Assembly (NCBI GenBank): GCA_023213315.1
Contig: JAKCPI010005211.1
Location: 124,001-188,000 of the forward strand
Reading direction: 5' to 3'
Length of the DNA stretch: 64,000 nucleotides
DNA from: Euborellia annulipes
Taxonomy: Eukaryota > Arthropoda > Insecta > Dermaptera > Anisolabididae
Part shown: piece after piece, positions 63,291 through 64,000 of the stretch
Numbering within the stretch: the first letter of the stretch is position 1
Layout of the letters: each line of letters opens with the position of its first letter
The notes under the pieces: generated by a model
Databases searched by the model: none
Seen by the model: the letters and a program-made list of their open reading frames with translations, nothing else
Told to the model about the DNA's origin: nothing
Made by a program: the position numbers and the translations under genes

Positions 63291-63490
63291 ATTCTTCTCT
63301 CTTTGCCTTTTCATTCCGCGGTGTGAGGTCGGCACTTTTTAATGATTTTAAATTGATGCGACTGGGATGAGGCCGGCCGCTCGAACTTTCGAACCCCTTG
63401 AATGAAGAGATGTATGTAATGAATTCCCAGCCCCAGCTAGGGTAACTCGTGGTCTCCATTTAGGCGCCCACAAGTTGTATGTAGACTCTG
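63291..63490 (+). mobile_element. Retroposon (GGGGTCGG family), second copy
   Basis: TTCATTCCGCGGTGTGAGGT, GATGAGGCCGGCCGCTC and GGTAACTCGTGGTCTCCAT correspond to 47036-47520. Flanks TTTCAAAATTAATTC and TTTCAAAGTGAATTAATTC may be a diverged target duplication. Confidence 0.6.
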
Positions 63491-63805
63491 AGCATGATTT
63501 TCAAAGTGAATTAATTCGATTTAATAATCCCTATAAGTATGAGATAATATCTTCTTTATTTTAAAATCTTCCTTTTTAATTTTCATTAATTTGGGATTTT
63601 TTTATGAACAATCTTTGTGGGGGGTAACATAGCCCCATGAATGGACCTGGTTTAAGAATTGGACTTTTTTCTCTTTCAACTCATTTAAACTTAATTACAT
63701 TTATTTATTACACATTTGCATTTGTAATCATTTTAATAGAGAAGAGTTTGATCCAAGTGTCCTTGGCTTAGCGCTTCAAAGCTCGGCTATTTAATTTCGA
63801 TGCAG
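63491..63805. other. AT-rich sequence, nothing recognised
   Basis: No gene or repeat match seen. Confidence 0.3.
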
Positions 63806-64000
63806 CCCACGGGGCTTGGAGTAGTTGTTAGCGTGTCTACCTTCTATATTGAACGTCGCGGGTTAGGACCCCAGGCAGTCCGATGAATTTATTTAAGGCA
63901 TTTGGATACCAAATGGCTTAAATAAGAATGCCTGGACCCAAATATATATATTATACAAATAACGGATATCGTTTAAAGTCTTATATGCCCTAAGTTGCCG
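63806..64000 (+). mobile_element. SINE-1, cut by the window edge
   Basis: Head GGGGCTTGGAGTAGTTGTTA and GGGTTAGGACCCCAGG, body to CCTAAGTTGCCG at the last base. The tail lies outside the window. Confidence 0.8.

Overview
This is a 64-kb piece of an AT-rich, intron-bearing animal nuclear genome, not a prokaryotic or viral sequence. The evidence is two multi-exon mitochondrial enzyme genes with GT-AG introns, tRNA-derived SINEs, DNA-transposon MITEs and Penelope-like repeat ends. A short 5S rRNA-derived fragment near 18,972 carries the arthropod-type CGGTTCTCGTC sequence. Together with the repeat content this suggests an invertebrate, perhaps an arthropod such as a crustacean or arachnid. That placement is inference and the species is unknown.

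Layout. 1-35 kb has no gene I can support and is a dense patchwork of repeats. 35.4-46.6 kb (+) holds a complete seven-exon methylmalonate-semialdehyde dehydrogenase gene (ALDH6A1, 524 residues). 46.6-52.8 kb is a convergent intergenic region with a 1.35-kb palindrome, a retroposon with a nested hAT element, and more MITEs. 52.8-62.4 kb (-) holds a complete nine-exon mitochondrial glutamyl-tRNA synthetase gene (EARS2, 529 residues). 62.4-64 kb holds the EARS2 upstream region and further retroposons. The genes lie tail to tail. Both products act in the mitochondrial matrix, one in valine/pyrimidine breakdown and the other in charging tRNA for organelle translation. No functional coupling is implied.

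Repeats make up most of the window. (a) Family A, about 0.66-0.69 kb, has a palindrome at each end and a perfect RFX-type X-box inside; about twenty copies or fragments are present. (b) Seven hAT-type MITEs have terminal CAGTGGCG/CAGGGGCG/CAAGGGCG-like ends next to long G or C runs and 8-bp target duplications, six of them perfect. (c) Four tRNA-derived SINE-like families and one non-tRNA retroposon family are present. (d) Mariner-like (TA) and PIF/Harbinger-like (TTA/TAA) MITEs occur. (e) Palindromic elements have arms carrying a Penelope-type, hammerhead-like motif. (f) A satellite of about 160 bp lies between two copies of one hAT MITE. (g) A palindromic element of about 3.1 kb inside EARS2 intron 5 has a centre that still encodes a decayed SWIM zinc finger, consistent with a Mutator-like (MULE) or other SWIM-bearing transposon with very long inverted arms. 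That element, the hammerhead-like arms and the exactly bounded family A insertion are the observations most worth following up.
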